Part shown: positions 1-25,164 of the stretch, in pieces
How the letters are laid out: the number at the start of each line of letters is the position of its first letter
How positions within the stretch are numbered: the first letter of the stretch is position 1
NCBI GenBank assembly: GCA_964059195.1
Contig: CAXKWD010000002.1
Coordinates: 53,594,923 to 53,658,922 of the forward strand
Source: Ectobius pallidus
Taxonomy: Eukaryota > Arthropoda > Insecta > Blattodea > Ectobiidae
Direction of reading: 5' to 3'
DNA length: 64,000 nt
Translations under genes and position numbers: made by a program
Notes under the pieces: generated by a model
The model's database searches: none
What the model was told of the DNA's origin: nothing
Seen by the model: only the letters and a program-made list of their open reading frames with translations

Positions 1-2338
1 TCTTTTGTTAAAGGACAAAATCGGGAATTTTAAACACTGGTAACTTCTTGGTTATTACTAACCTCACTTCTACGAGCTTTTTCACTATCATCTGTTTAAA
101 CTAGTCACGGTTAGCAAAATAAATAAGATGGAGAAAACTCACCAAGCCAGAGTTGATCCACTGAAGCATTTACAAGAATTCAAAGAACTTCTTTTACAAG
201 ACGCCCACTGTCAGCTGTTGTAACAAAAGGCCAAAGAATCACTGCTCTAAACATCACAACACAGGTGTCAGAAAAGCTTAAAATCAGGACCCCAAGCAGC
301 ACACCCGGTCACCACATGAAATCACAGTTACAACCAGTTATACCTAATTCATAAAATTCCTTTGAGTACATATTTTCTCTTTTTTTATAAACACCATACA
401 AATTAAAATGAATGCTGAAAAAAAATGATTATATTAGTAGCCTGAAATAAACAGTGTTTAAATACCTCTAATGCCAGGAATACAATCTTTCATTAGTACA
501 AAAATTAGGCCTAGGCTATCAGTAGATTGAACCAAGAACCTTTACAAACTGAAATATTAATTAAGTTAATAGACAAAAGGAAAATGTGGACGATAACCGC
601 GCTCTGCATTAACAATTGTAACCCCGCCCTAAGGGATGAAATGTGTGGAAGGAAGCTTGGGAAACCAACCCCAGGGAAGTTAGCCTATTCCCTGAAAACG
701 GGCCCACCCATAGGTATAGTAGGACATCCCGGAGGGGGTACAAAACAGAATGTAAAAGTTCCTGATTCAAAAACAATAACAGATAATATATAATTTGGAA
801 CCAGATGTTTACAAGACAAAGGAAATTACAAAATTAGTATAGCCTGAAATAAAAAAAACAATCGTAATTTACAGCACTGTTTACATTCACTCTTTGGGCA
901 AATAATTTGATAGAGTGTTTTCATCATTACTTGAGACATTCAAACTGACAAATTGGAATTTACTGTAATGTAATTATACTGAAAACATCGAAATTACAAA
1001 ATGAAAAAGTAACCAAACATAATAATCAATTTCACTATTACCAACACTCGGAAGAAGGGGACTTTACAATAGAACAAGGGAGGGGTTTACTCAGTAAAAT
1101 GACACAAGGGACGACGGCTTTATTTCATAAAGGCCAGAATCGAAACAAACCGGGGAAAATATAATGTAGGCCTACAAAACAATCTTTAACAAGGGGCAAA
1201 TTTAGTAAAAGGCGGGAAACATTACTGCCATCGGGATGCCTTTTAAAATCCCGATGCACAGGAGAAACGGGCATGGCACAAAACTAAATAAACAAAATAA
1301 TTGAAGAAACACGAATTTAAAAATGACTTACCAGACCACGACACATCAGGTTTGCAAGCAGGCACAGAGGAGAAGGGAAAGAAACAGACGCCATCATTAT
1401 AGCTTGATGACGCCGACTACTTCGGCTATTACTAAGAAACCCCCCCAGCAACTCAAATAAACAGAAAACCCTTTAAATATTACTACCCAAGCAAAAGGAG
1501 ACAGAACGTATGGTTTCTACGAAGATTCTACCAAAACTACACTACCAAATCAATCAGAGAAACTACCAGCTACCAAGCGCAGAAAGAGGGGAAAGGAATT
1601 CTACAGTTACATAATTACTAAGTTAAAACACAAGAAAGATAAACTAAAAACCTGTTGCAAACCTGAAGGATACACTGGGACTACATTATCCCACGAACGA
1701 AAGCACAAATACCGAAGAAATTACTTATAAACAAACTAACGAAATGCAACTACGAAAACACGTCAATGCCGAAATAAACCATGCCCATAACTGAAGCCAG
1801 AAAAGATAAACACTCGCTAAGAGGCTGTACCAAAGGATGAGGGGAGAGGCCAGCGGACCTACGCCCGCGAAAGCATATACAAAAGAGAAGGTCGCGCTAT
1901 CCAGCGACCAAACTTAAAAACATGTACCATTACGCGCGAAAAATAAATACAAATCAAAATAATGGTACAATATGTATCTGACTGACCAAGGCCCATCAGC
2001 TCAGACTGTTGGATTCAATCAAGTCACTAAGTCCACTTCTATATCACATCTCCCATCAATCACAAAATACAGATCTCATTTTTTTTAAGCAAAATTTATA
2101 ATAAGCTAGGAATCGAATCTGGATCATTTTGCTTCATATACAGATTTTCTACCACTGAATTAACTCTAAGTTGTATGCATGTAGTCATTCAACTAAATGT
2201 AACTACTCAAACCCTTCCAGTTGTAGACATTACAACAAAGGAGCATCTAATTTAATATTAGTGACTTAAGTTATAATATTATTGACACAATATGCAGACT
2301 TTTTCAGAAACTGAATCTATACCTTGGAATTATTGCAG
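1..2338. other. 5' flank or intron of PRCP, no confident gene
   Basis: AT-rich sequence before the first PRCP exon in the window. The earlier PRCP exons (signal peptide, catalytic serine region) are not seen here, so this is probably intron. Positions 1080-1900 are somewhat richer in GC and hold one weak minus-strand candidate first exon (1332-1394, listed separately). The open frame at 527-793 matches nothing I recognise. Nothing else can be supported. Confidence 0.5.
1332..1394 (-). CDS. Candidate first coding exon of an unknown minus-strand gene
   Basis: Reading the minus strand, an ATG at 1394 (another ATG is directly upstream at 1397) opens 21 codons that end exactly at a consensus donor CTG|GTAAGT (intron starts at 1331), phase 0. 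The peptide begins MASVSFPSPLCLLANLMC and looks weakly signal-peptide-like. The surrounding 350 bp is more GC-rich than the neighbourhood. I recognise no family, and the rest of the gene would lie off the left edge. It would sit inside a PRCP intron on the opposite strand, which makes it less likely. A chance ATG plus donor is a fair alternative. Confidence 0.2.
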
Positions 2339-5300
2339 GCAATGTGTGCACAACTTCCAAACTCTTCATTCAGTGATAAAGTTCTTCTGAAGTCTCTTTT
2401 CAAAGCTGTGACTGTGTACTTCAACTACACTGGCTCCACCAAATGTCTAGACACAGGGACTCAGGCAACCAGCAACCTCGGAGATCTTGGCTGGGACTTT
2501 CAGGTACTAGAGAAAAATTTTAAAAGTACAATCAATCAAGATCATGATATTTTGAATAATTAAGGTTCCATTTATAGAAAATTAATCTGACATTGACAAA
2601 TACGAAAAATTCAATCTGTTAGGATTATTACATTATTACAAAAATGAATAATTTGTTTTACAATCATTTTTAGCAAGAGTTCTCACTACAGAAATTTAAT
2701 TTTAACCAATTTACAGCTATAGTCACATATACATATGAATAAGCGTCACATCACTGCCGGCCATGCTATTGATGCATATATATAAAACACACCACTTTGC
2801 TTACCAATAGATGACTGAAATTGTCCGTGAAAGTGATTCAAAGTGAGTCAACATATAGTATCATCTGTTTTCTACATCTTGATACCATCAGTTCCTATTC
2901 TCTATCTTTTGCTGCCATCTGTAGCTAAATATTTCTGGTGATGCATTGCACCATCCATTAAAATGCATGTTAACTTAGCTGTTATGATGACATACTTTTG
3001 TAAAAGAGATTCCCACAAGGTAACCACTAACGCTGTGTCAGAGTACATTGCCACAAAAAAAAGTCACAATCCAGACTTAAGATAGAAGTGAAAGAGAGCA
3101 ACTATCAATGTTCCCAAATATACTTAACTGTGAATTGAAGAATGAAATAACAACTGTAATTTACAACTGTCTGATATTTATTACTCAGAGGTAAACTCAA
3201 GTTACTTCCCAGATCTGATTGGATTGGATAAAAAATCTTATTTATTTCGAGCATAGGATTTCACTTCAAAGAAGATTTTCCTCATCTAACTAAATGGGTT
3301 CCTGTGGTTTTGTTGCAGTTTTCAACCACATATTCTTGTGAAGCAGGGTTTTCGGTGATAACCAATATAAAAACAGTGAAATACCCCAGTTTAAAAATGA
3401 TGTAGAAATGTGAGTGAATTTATCTCAAATTCCTCCAAATATAAAGAAATTTGTAAGATTCACCAAGCACATGCCATTAAAAAAAAAACCTAAAACTTGG
3501 GATGTTTATTTTCCTCACCTAAAAAAATCCATATTAATGTTTCAGTTACCTCATACAAAATGTTAATAATGCTGGAAATAGGCCTATGTGTGTTTATTTT
3601 ATCCATATTAAGAAGATTGCATAAGTAGCCTATTTATGTGTGGGATAGAGAAGGATAGAGTGTCTCACAAAATTTTAAACAGTTCTGTCACTGTGAAATA
3701 TGATTCAAAAACACTGGCTTAAGACTACACAACCCTACACTAAAACAAAAACAACAAAAAAATCTTATTTAAAAATTCCAAATAGAGATAAGTCACTTTG
3801 GAAATAAACCAAAGAAATTTGGTTCTAGTCTCACTGAAATTCACTTAAGCTCTATCGCTAGCAACGGAGTTGTAAGTCATTTATTTTGAAATGTTTGTTT
3901 CCAGAGCTGCACTGAGATGGTGATGCCAATGTGTGCTGATGGACACAACGACATGTTTGAACCTCAGCCTTGGAACTTTGCACAGTACTCAGATGACTGT
4001 TATAAAAGATGGAAAGTGCGGCCTGTTGAGAGACGACCAATTATGATGTATGGTGGCAAAGACATTTCCACAGCTACAAACATCGTCTTTAGGTAAATAT
4101 TATGAATAACCAGTTACCAAAATCCAAAAATCTGCTACACATTTAATCAGTTTACTTCTGCAATACAGTTCATGACTCAGAAAAATGATCTACTGTGCAA
4201 GTTACATTATGGACAGTATCAAACTATTTGTAATCTTTCCGCTGCAATGAATGCATTACTTTTTTCAATTTAGTTAACAGAATAATTTCCATATTTTGAT
4301 TGCCTCTTGGCCTTAATCAATCATCACCACATAAAAAATACCAACTTTGATACCTCCCTACTCAATTGAAGAAAACATTTCCGGGGTGCGCAGACAAAGA
4401 GATTTAAGTCCACCATCCTAAAAAAATTGAGATATGTCCATATAGTTATAGATAAAAATGTTCTCTACATTTGTCTTAAGTCCAGTAAGTCATATTCAGA
4501 ATTGTACGGTAGTTATGGATGTGTGCCTGATGCATTTATCCATCTCTAAAGCTATGTTGGGCTGGTATAGTGTGTTAAGTCACTCTAATTCTCAGTAACA
4601 AGAAAGTGGACTTAACTCTCTTTGCCCGTGCACCCCGGATTTGGAATTACAAACTGGGGAAAAAATGTATGCAATAATAAAAGAGAAAAGATATCAAAGA
4701 AATAAAAGTAAGCCTCGTTTAAACTAAACCAGCAGGGATTTCTCAAACATCAATGTTAAAGGCATTTAAAAGTTTGAAGTTCCATCCATATAAAATTTAT
4801 ACATCATATATGTATAGGTCATAGGGGACAGCACACTTTCAACACCTACTTCAAAATAGGAGTCTTAAATACTGAAATTATTTTCATAATATTCTCTTAC
4901 TTGAATCTTCAGTGAGAGATGAAACTAGTGGAGAGAGGTAAAGGCTGTATCAGCAAATGGAAGCCATGTGCCCTGTTGAAGGTCATGCTCTATGCGTGGT
5001 AGAAGTTTGATGGTTTCATCTTCGGTTCACAGTGTATGATTACAAACACATGTTATCCTCGATTTCATTCATGACAATAGCTGACATCTGCTAACAAAAA
5101 TACAGTAATTAGAGTTTATTTTTGTTCCAAAATGTATAAACATAATTATTATGAGAACACAATTATGACTTGGAGCATGAGTGAAGACGCGAGTTTCAAG
5201 TTCGTAATGTTTTCTCCAACTCATTGGTTGCTTTTAAACAATTGGTATTAGATCTGTTCCTAAGCCGTCAAGTACCACTATGGATGAGCACATTGTGAGT

Positions 5301-6842
5301 ATGCTGAAAAATGATTCTGTGCACAAGTTGTGCAGTAAAACGATAATGTACGCATACGTAATGGTACATGACAGTAAGTGAACTGACTTTGGGAAAGCCT
5401 ATACGTTTAGGTTATTCCAAGTCATTACATTAGCTGTGCACAAGTGTGTGTGATGGTTATTAATAGAGCCTGGAAGTTCAGGCATTTATTTTGGTTGAAA
5501 TACTGTAGGTAGGCAAAAAAGCACTTACAAAATTGAAAATAGGGAGTAATATAATTAAAATAGGCATTTATTGAAAGTCAAAACAGAGAGTAATCCCACT
5601 ATTTATTAATGAAAATATCTATCTAAGATACTTTTGGAACCTGACCTTCTTCCCTCTTCCTGGTATTCATTATGTATGGCGTACCCTGCATTCCTTTCAT
5701 AGGTTCTGCTATTTAAAGAGCTTAACTGAATTGTTTGAGGTAAATTTTGACTGCTTGAAAACAAATGACAAGATCCTCAATAAATATTTTAGTAACGCAA
5801 AAGTGTCAATTCATTATTTATGTAACATTTTTTCACTTCCATATATTGAAAATACTTTTTATGTTTTTTGAAATGTGTAAATAATCACAGTAGAAAGCCA
5901 TTACAATCCCAAATAGGCAAAAAAAATGGCTTTAAACCTTAAAATATGCAACAGAAACCAAAATAGCCAAGATAAAAACTTGCCCTACCATTCCTAAATG
6001 TACGGAAACAATAAATTGTAATGGAAGTTAACACAGTGAAGTGAATAATTATATAAGAGTTGAATTTTACACAAAAACTTTCACTTTTAATATAGTTTAC
6101 CTGTACTAGTTTCGGCGCCTTCGCTACCATTGTCAACAGCTATACTGTTTCGGCGCCTTCTCTACCATTGTCAATGGTAGCGAAGGCGCCGAAACTAGTA
6201 CAGGTAAACTATACCAAAAGTGAAGATTTTTGTATAAAATTCAACTCTTATATAATTATTATGTACGGAAACATGTTTATCTCTATTTATCTCTCTAATG
6301 TATCCACCCAAATAGAAAAGGCATTTTGCCTAACTTCTAGGCCCTATTTATCAATCTCAGCAAAGAAAATCTATCATCATAGTAATCATCATCATAATCA
6401 TAATTTGACAATGATGAATTATTAATAATAATAATAATATTATTATTATAAATACAACAACAATAATATCACAATAATGAAATAATAATAATAAATATAA
6501 TAACAATAATAATATCACAATAATGAAATAATAATAATAAATATAATAACAATAATAATATCACAATAATGAAATAATAATAATAATAATAATAATAATA
6601 TATCATAACTTTTTTACAGCAATGGACTCCTAGATCCATGGTCAAGTGGAGGAGTCCTCCGCAATATATCAAAATCAACAGTTGCAATTATCATACCTGA
6701 GGGAGCACATCATCTTGATCTCAGAGGAAACAATCCTGATGATCCCATCTCTGTGATCAAGGCACGCAAATACCATCGCATGAGTATTCGCTCATGGATT
6801 CGCAGCTATCATGAAGCCAAGAATAATACAACCAACTATTGA
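2339..6842 (+). CDS. PRCP: Lysosomal Pro-X carboxypeptidase (PRCP), last three exons
   Basis: C-terminal part (about 191 residues) of a peptidase family S28 serine carboxypeptidase, which removes residues C-terminal to proline in the lysosome. Exons: 2339-2503 (after TTGCAG, donor CAG|GTACTA), 3905-4092 (after TTCCAG, donor TTTAG|GTAAAT) and 6620-6842 (after TTACAG, stop TGA 6840-6842). Phases join cleanly (0, then 2), the last junction giving Ser-Asn-Gly. Visible family signatures are YFNYTGSTKCLD, LGWDFQSCTEMVMPMC, MFEPQPWN, SNGLLDPWSSGG with the catalytic Asp, and EGAHHLDL with the catalytic His. The nucleophile Ser and the N-terminus lie upstream of the window. A probable poly(A) signal AATAAA is at 7025-7030. 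The last intron carries a (TAA)n tract and a hairpin repeat. DPP7 is the nearest alternative, but the motifs fit PRCP better. Confidence 0.93.
3316..3480 (+). pseudogene. Decayed hAT transposase C-terminal (hATC) fragment
   Basis: In a PRCP intron. One frame reads FSTTYSCEAGFSVITNIKT, the signature of the hAT dimerisation domain in ZBED/FAM200-like transposases (FPSTYxCEAGFSxLTxIKT). A stop and a frame change follow, after which another frame continues EFISNSSKYKEICKIHQAHA, as expected for the end of such proteins. No termini are visible. A relic only. Confidence 0.65.
4381..4638. mobile_element. MITE with 33-bp terminal inverted repeats
   Basis: A 258-bp element in a PRCP intron. The left end begins CCGGGGTGCGCAGACAAAGA and the right end is its near-exact inverse (4606-4638), with about 5 mismatches in 33. 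It is flanked by ATTT on both sides (4377-4380 and 4639-4642), consistent with a 4-bp target-site duplication. The interior is AT-rich with no coding potential. I do not recognise the superfamily. Confidence 0.75.
4643..6043. other. PRCP intron, no gene seen
   Basis: AT-rich intronic DNA with scattered poly(A) and poly(T) runs. No exon, tRNA or recognisable transposon could be supported. Confidence 0.5.
6044..6260. repeat. Foldback (hairpin) repeat in PRCP intron
   Basis: Left arm about 6044-6132 and right arm about 6172-6260 are inverted copies, from ATAATTATATAAGAGTTGAA through GTTTCGGCGCCTTCGCTACC. A partial second copy at 6149-6170 abuts the right arm, producing an almost perfect tight palindrome (6149-6193). 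It would form a long stem in the PRCP pre-mRNA. No coding sequence. Most likely a MITE or foldback element. Confidence 0.8.
6419..6602. repeat. (TAA)n microsatellite with a longer repeat unit
   Basis: TAA/AAT trinucleotide tract interrupted by three near-identical copies of a roughly 55-bp unit containing AATATCACAATAATGAAA. It ends 17 bp before the acceptor of the last PRCP exon. The polar or poly-Tyr peptides it encodes are artefacts. Confidence 0.9.
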
Positions 6843-8103
6843 CCATCAAACCAGCAAGCACTGTTCTATACTCACATAATGTTAAGAACACTTGTAGAAA
6901 CCGTGTGAAAAAAGTACAAAACATTTGTAAATATACAATACCAGTGTAGCATACATGTGAGTCTACAAAGTATATAATGTCAATTTTAATGTACAGATGT
7001 TAAAACAGGAACCAGATTTTGGTAAATAAATAATCAGCAATGTTTTGAACATAGTATTTCTTAGTCTTCCAGAAATTAAAATGAGGTGATTTGTACACAG
7101 GGTACAGAGGAGATGAACAAAGGCAATTAAAAGTATATTACTTCAGCACAACAACATGTAACATACACAACATCTGCTCGCAAAAGGTGAGCGACTAGCA
7201 TCTAACCTCTCATATAAAATATTAATTCTTCAAGAAAAACATATAACCTGCAACAAGCTGACAGCTCAATCTAAACTGAGTTCGAAATGGCCAGAATATG
7301 CTGGTTAGCAAGTAATTGTACATGGGGATTTTCATGTCAATCAGGCCTAACATCACATCCTGCTTATAACGCAGAAAAAAATAGTGTATTAGTCTTTCTG
7401 GGCTCAAGAATCGGGTATCATTCAAAATATTACAAAGATGGTAGACCTACTTTATTATTATTATATTATTTACTAAGGTTTATAATACATATATCAATTA
7501 TTAAAAACAGGCAGAAAAAAAGCTTGTGATCCCACAGGCACCAGCTCTGCCCCTTACTACTTGTTAAGACTGTTATTCACTTTATCTCCTTCGTTCCTCC
7601 TCCAGTGGATGTAACAAATGCACTTTTTTTTTTATACCAATTTTCCTACACTATCTACTTACAAGATATATAATTTTTCCCACATAACTGGTGAAAAAGG
7701 CACTAAAATTTGACTTTATGGCATGATTTCCGAGAAGACTAATACAGTAAATTTTTACAAGTCTGGAGTCACCGAAGCTAGAGAGTGCTGACACTTAATA
7801 CCATTCTGTATGTAATGCTACTGAAAGAGGATACAACGAAAGATGTCAGTAAATGCAAGCAACGATCCAAATTTATTGGCACAATATACACATACATGTG
7901 TATAAGGATCACAGTTTTGTGTCCCAGCTCATGAGCATTCAGCACAAACAGCTTTTCATACAATATAGAGATCATACTGTACAGACATGTTGGAGCAGAT
8001 TTCTCGAGTAATCTTCTGTCACAAATTAGCTTCATTTTGTAGTCTTTGTGCATATACAACTGGCTTGATACTTCACACAAAAATAATCTGGCGACTTTTA
8101 TAT
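6843..8103. other. PRCP 3' UTR and intergenic region
   Basis: PRCP 3' UTR with a likely poly(A) signal at 7025-7030, then AT-rich intergenic DNA. Open frames at 7222-7529 and 7778-8080 occur on both strands with no recognisable domain, and I do not call them genes. Confidence 0.5.
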
Positions 8104-8312
8104 ATTAAATTTTAGAACATTCTACTTCATATATGGTACTTGTTTAAATTTAAAACTTACCAAATTAGAACATACATTTCGATGGGTTCCCCATCATCAT
8201 CAGCTGATCTTTACTCTACTTATGGTGATGAAAAACCCATCGAAATGTACATTCTAAGTTGGTAAGTTTTTAATTACAACAAGTATGTGAAGTAGAATGT
8301 TCTAAAGTTTAA
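8104..8312. repeat. Foldback repeat with GATGGG-containing core
   Basis: Left arm 8104-8196 and right arm about 8226-8312 are inverted copies, sharing for example AGAACATTCTACTTCATAT with its inverse and CATTTCGATGGGTT with AACCCATCGAAATG. The loop is about 30 bp. Noncoding; probably a MITE. Confidence 0.75.
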
Positions 8313-8665
8313 CATATAATATTGACACTTCACAATGTTTTTCCGATTAATTTAATCAAATCTGGTGACTGCTGAATGTTTTGTTTATAGGAAACCACAC
8401 TATGAGAGCACTGTGTTATTGAAAGACAATGGTGTCCAGTACCCTATCTTTCTGTAATTGAGGGAGCACAAATCCTTGAAAATATTGCATATTGTACAAG
8501 TCACCTGCATGCTCTTATGAGATTGTGGTAATCTTCCCTATTATGCACACCAATATCACCATACTGGTAAAGTCTCCCTCACATACAGGAGGGAGAATAA
8601 TCTGAAGGATAGCTGTCCTTAATCAAGTATTAACATCTGCCTACCAATTTGTCCAAAGTAAACTA

Positions 8666-9352
8666 CAAGGGAGAATCAAATGAAACCCGCAATTAATTTT
8701 TTTCCACAATTTTTCTGCAGGAAGAATGTTTGTTTGTACAATATTTTTCTACAAAGTCCCCTCCCAGTTCAATGCACTTATCCCATCAGATAGGAAGTGC
8801 TTTGATACCACATAAGAAAAATTATTCTGGTTGACACTGCAGGTACTTGTGCACTGCCGATTGGATGTCTTCATCAGACTTGAACTTCTGCCCTCCAAGA
8901 AGGAGCTCCTTTAATGGACTAAAGATGTGGAAATCTGATGGTGCCAAACCTGGCAAGTATGGCAGATGTGCGAGGCACTTGAAGCATATGTCGTCGATAT
9001 ATGGTTGCACGAGCAGCATGAGGATGGGTGTTATCATGTTGAAGCAAAACACCTGCTCTCAGCAACCCCCTTCGCTTTGTCACCATCCGATTTCCAAATC
9101 TTGTCCGTTACAGCATCTCCTTGGAGGGCAGAAGTTCAAATCTGATGAAGACGTCCAACTGATGGTGCAAGAGTGGCTACAGCACCAAACAAAATAATTT
9201 TTCTCATGCGGTATCGAAGCACTTTCTATCCAATGGCATAAGTGCATTGAACTGGGAGAGGACTATACAGAAAATAATGTACAAGCAAACATTCTTCCTG
9301 CAGTAAAATAGTGGGAAAAAATTAATCGCGGTTTTCATTTGATTCTCCCTTG
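8666..9352. mobile_element. Inverted-duplication (foldback) mariner-family element
   Basis: Bounded by TA dinucleotides (8664-8665 and 9353-9354), the Tc1/mariner target duplication. Ends begin CAAGGGAGAATCAAATGAAA and its exact inverse. The inverted similarity extends about 240 bp into both arms, and both arms encode the same transposase C-terminal stretch: minus strand 9052-8822 reads LPGLAPSDFHIFSPLKELLL then GGQKFKSDED; plus strand about 9114-9197 reads LLGGQKFKSDEDVQLMVQEW. The usual 5' half (HTH, first catalytic Asp) is absent, so the element looks like two 3' ends head to head. Non-autonomous. It lies between the convergent PRCP and ALKBH6 3' ends. Confidence 0.85.
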
Positions 9353-9354
9353 TA

Positions 9355-10395
9355 CTTAATCAATGGGAAAGGTAATTATAGTAGTTACCAGAAAATGTGA
9401 GTAGTACAAAGGCTGCTGTCTAAGAGGAGTCCTTTTGGGAATCTTTGCTTTTATGATAAATACAGATTGATCTATCTACCGGTAGTTAAATAAATGAAGA
9501 CACTGTAACAAGCTTTACAATAAATGTCAACTTCATACTGTATAAACTGGCTCTCCCCTCCCCACAGTGTCCCCCTGAATTCTTGATTTTGCCTTTTCAT
9601 AATTTAATAAACCTGCACTAAAAGAAAACTTCCATGTATTCTTAGCTTCACAACCCTTTGTTTCGCTGAATTTCCTCCCAGCTATTAATTTTTACATGAT
9701 AATGCTCTATAGCTGCTTAAGTGCAATGGATCACTGATTATTGAGTAAATTTAAATATTACAGTAGTTTCTTGTCACCGTGTATACAGATCACCTATTTC
9801 ATGATTATGAAACTGATTCAGCATACGAAAGCAACAGTGAAGCAGATGGGAGTGTGTGGAAAATTCTAGTGAAAATGACGGTTAACCGGAAAACTTACAG
9901 GAATGCACACAATTGTCTTTTAAAAAGTAATAATTCTGAAGATTCACTTATCACTTACTATATCATTATCCAAAATTGCTAACATTTTTGCATAACTCAA
10001 TGCATGCCCTCAGAGGCGACTTTATGGGAACGTTTACTCCATGGTAACTGGAAAAGCATGGTTATAAAAAAATTGTTTTTCTTCCATGGATATTTCATTA
10101 AGTTTGCCAAAATATGTGCAAATGGAACATAATATATAAGCTTAAAATACCTGTCATGACACTGTTCCGCAACTGAAAATTAGACCAAATCGGGTTACTC
10201 CACCAGCAATGAATTAACTAGCAATATCAAAATCACAGAAGTTTTCCAAGTTTAATTTCATCATATATTATTTTGCAGACTTGCAGGCTTGATGTGAGCT
10301 ATTAGAATATAACCTAACATTTCATGCCTTCCTTAAATGTTTGTCCTGAACAATGAAATAACAGATATTTTTGTTAGAACTTCAGTACATATGTG
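9355..10395. other. Intergenic region between convergent PRCP and ALKBH6
   Basis: AT-rich DNA, probably including the ALKBH6 3' UTR (minus strand). No exon or element recognised. Confidence 0.5.
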
Positions 10396-22885
<12,490 letters not shown>

Positions 22886-23726
22886 TTTGATAGGGGTATG
22901 GGTACAGTTACTTCGAAATTCGTTTCCTTCTATCTAGGTTTGGGTATTTTGGTATGTTCCCAAAGAAATTCATGTACGGTCGTATGCGCACATGGGTACC
23001 AGGGTTGCCAAATCAGGAATGTAGAAAAGTCGTACCAATATTCGAAAATAGTCGTATGGTTAAAATTGTCGTATATTATTATTATTAAAATAAATAATGA
23101 AAATAAAAGTTAATAATAATAAATAAATAAATAAAATATAATAATATTACTTGCGTAGTGTGCATTGTAAACAATTATTATGTTCTATCCTATCCTTTAT
23201 TACATTTTGAAAACATGAGAATATAGAAATCATTTCTCTTTCAACTTATTATAAATCATAACAAATCTGCCTTCCTCTGTGTGTGTCTGCGTACAGCTCA
23301 AAGAAAAAAAATTAGATAAAAGCAAAATTTCATATTTGGGTTAGATAGTTTTCCGAGTTTTGGCAAAAAGATCGGCAACGACTGTCTCTACTTTTACTAC
23401 CATTTTATGTGAAGAAAATTTCATTTTTCGCGAATTTCTCATAAAAAAACTAACAGTTTTGTTTTAATTTTGTACACAAGCTACTTACCCTAAGGACTAA
23501 AAGTTTATTTGAAACGTTTATCATAATCTAAAGGGTAGTTATCTAAGCCAAATATGTGTACAAATTTAGCTGTCTGGCATGGTGAACAATACTTCTTTGT
23601 ATCAGGCTGAAATATCTGAATACACATTCCCTACAACATGACATTTTTTCTATATTAGAATCTGAACTTCAAAAGCTGTATTGCCCTTGTTTTCAGTATA
23701 TTAAGTTAGGTGAGTGCATCACATTA

Positions 23727-24182
23727 TAGGTTTGTTTGGAAAGCAGTCAGAAACCAGGAACACATCGTTGGCGCATGCGCTCTTTCTCCACACACATTTG
23801 CAAAGCGAGAATTCATGATTCTGATTGTCAATCTTCTGTTCGATATGTTCTCAAGGACAGTTTATGCACTATAAGAAAAGTTAGTGGGCTATACCATGAA
23901 TTATCAGACCTAATTTCATTTCCAATATCCTTGCATCTGATTTATAAGCATAGGCTACTTATATGTATGAATAATGGAAGATAATTAAAAGTTTCCCAAA
24001 ATATAGTTTATTTTGGCAATGCACAATGCGTGTAACATACCATATCAATTAAACGCAGAAACTATTAATTCCAAATTCTTCTAAGCTTTCACAAAGTGCA
24101 AATCACGGATAAGTTACAGACTGGACATGCGCAGTACAACAAATTCTCAAGTAGTCACGGATTTGCTTTGCGAACAAACCTA
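23727..24182. mobile_element. MITE with TAGGTTTGTT termini
   Basis: A 456-bp element: left end TAGGTTTGTTTGGAAAGCA and right end its inverse with two differences in 19. Both subterminal regions contain a CGCATGCGC-like word. No clear target duplication is visible and no coding domain. The superfamily is unresolved. Confidence 0.65.
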
Positions 24183-25164
24183 TCATTCTCTGTATTAATT
24201 CATTCAGTTGTAAATACTTTTATTTAATCGGTATTATGCACCTTACATATTATGTAATGAAATAGTAAATACATAATCTTCTTTGTAAATGATTTGGCAT
24301 GTTCCATTATATTCCGATGTGCTAAATATGATAAAATACAATAAAATTAAATAAACAGTAGTTGCCACAGTGTTGTAACTACTGCAATTGAGTCTTCCTT
24401 TCATTCAAGATATAACTCGATTATTAAATATATTTATTTTGGTATTTATTAATTTTTAACGTAAAACTCGAGAAAGTACAGATCTTCCAAATTAATGTAA
24501 CATCACTTCTGAAAAAGTTTTGCTTCAAGAGCAACATCGGTACATTTTATAGTACCGTACTTCTGAGTGCAGAAAACAGAGGTTCAGAGTTCAGACAAAC
24601 TGTCTCTTAAAGTATCAGTGAGACCAGCTGCCCTTTGTCGGTATAACACATATTTTTTAAATAGAGATTTGAGTTATTTTGACTTGCTAAACTGTAGAGT
24701 GTTAGAGAAAATTATAATGAGAAAAGTGGCAATTCAAGAGTAAATCTGCCTAACCAAGGTCTAAGTCCATGTAGAAGCCTGTAATAAACAGATTTAGTGA
24801 GACAGAGTGTGTTAGTGGCCAGGAACAGGACTGCTTTCCAATCATAATGATTTTAGCAACATAAACCGTTCCAAAATTATCATAATTTAGTTCTGTTGCA
24901 TGTTGATTTTTTTCTAAATTAATATTAAATTTTCTGAAACTGAATTCGAGGTACATTTTTCCAAAATTAGATCAGCTTTCTCTGAATCCAAACTAATTAA
25001 TGTTCAATTTTTAGTCATTTTACCTTTTTATTTGGTGATTTGACATTATTAGCATTAGAAGGCTCTTTAGTGAGGTTAAACCTCAAAATATTGAGTTAAA
25101 AAGAAAATTATTCACAAAAAACCTAAGATAAATTATGCTACATTCATGAATCACTTGAAAGCAA
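24183..25164. other. Intergenic region, zinc-finger 3' side
   Basis: AT-rich. It contains the likely poly(A) signal of the zinc-finger gene (AATAAA on the minus strand, 25032-25027, about 135 bp past the stop). The open frame at 24750-24956 is not recognisable. Confidence 0.55.

Noticed and set aside
527..793. 88-codon open frame
   Set aside because: No ATG start, no recognisable domain, no splice context.
6469..6687. Minus-strand frame with a Tyr/Ile/Leu-rich run
   Set aside because: Translation of a (TAA)n microsatellite, not a protein.
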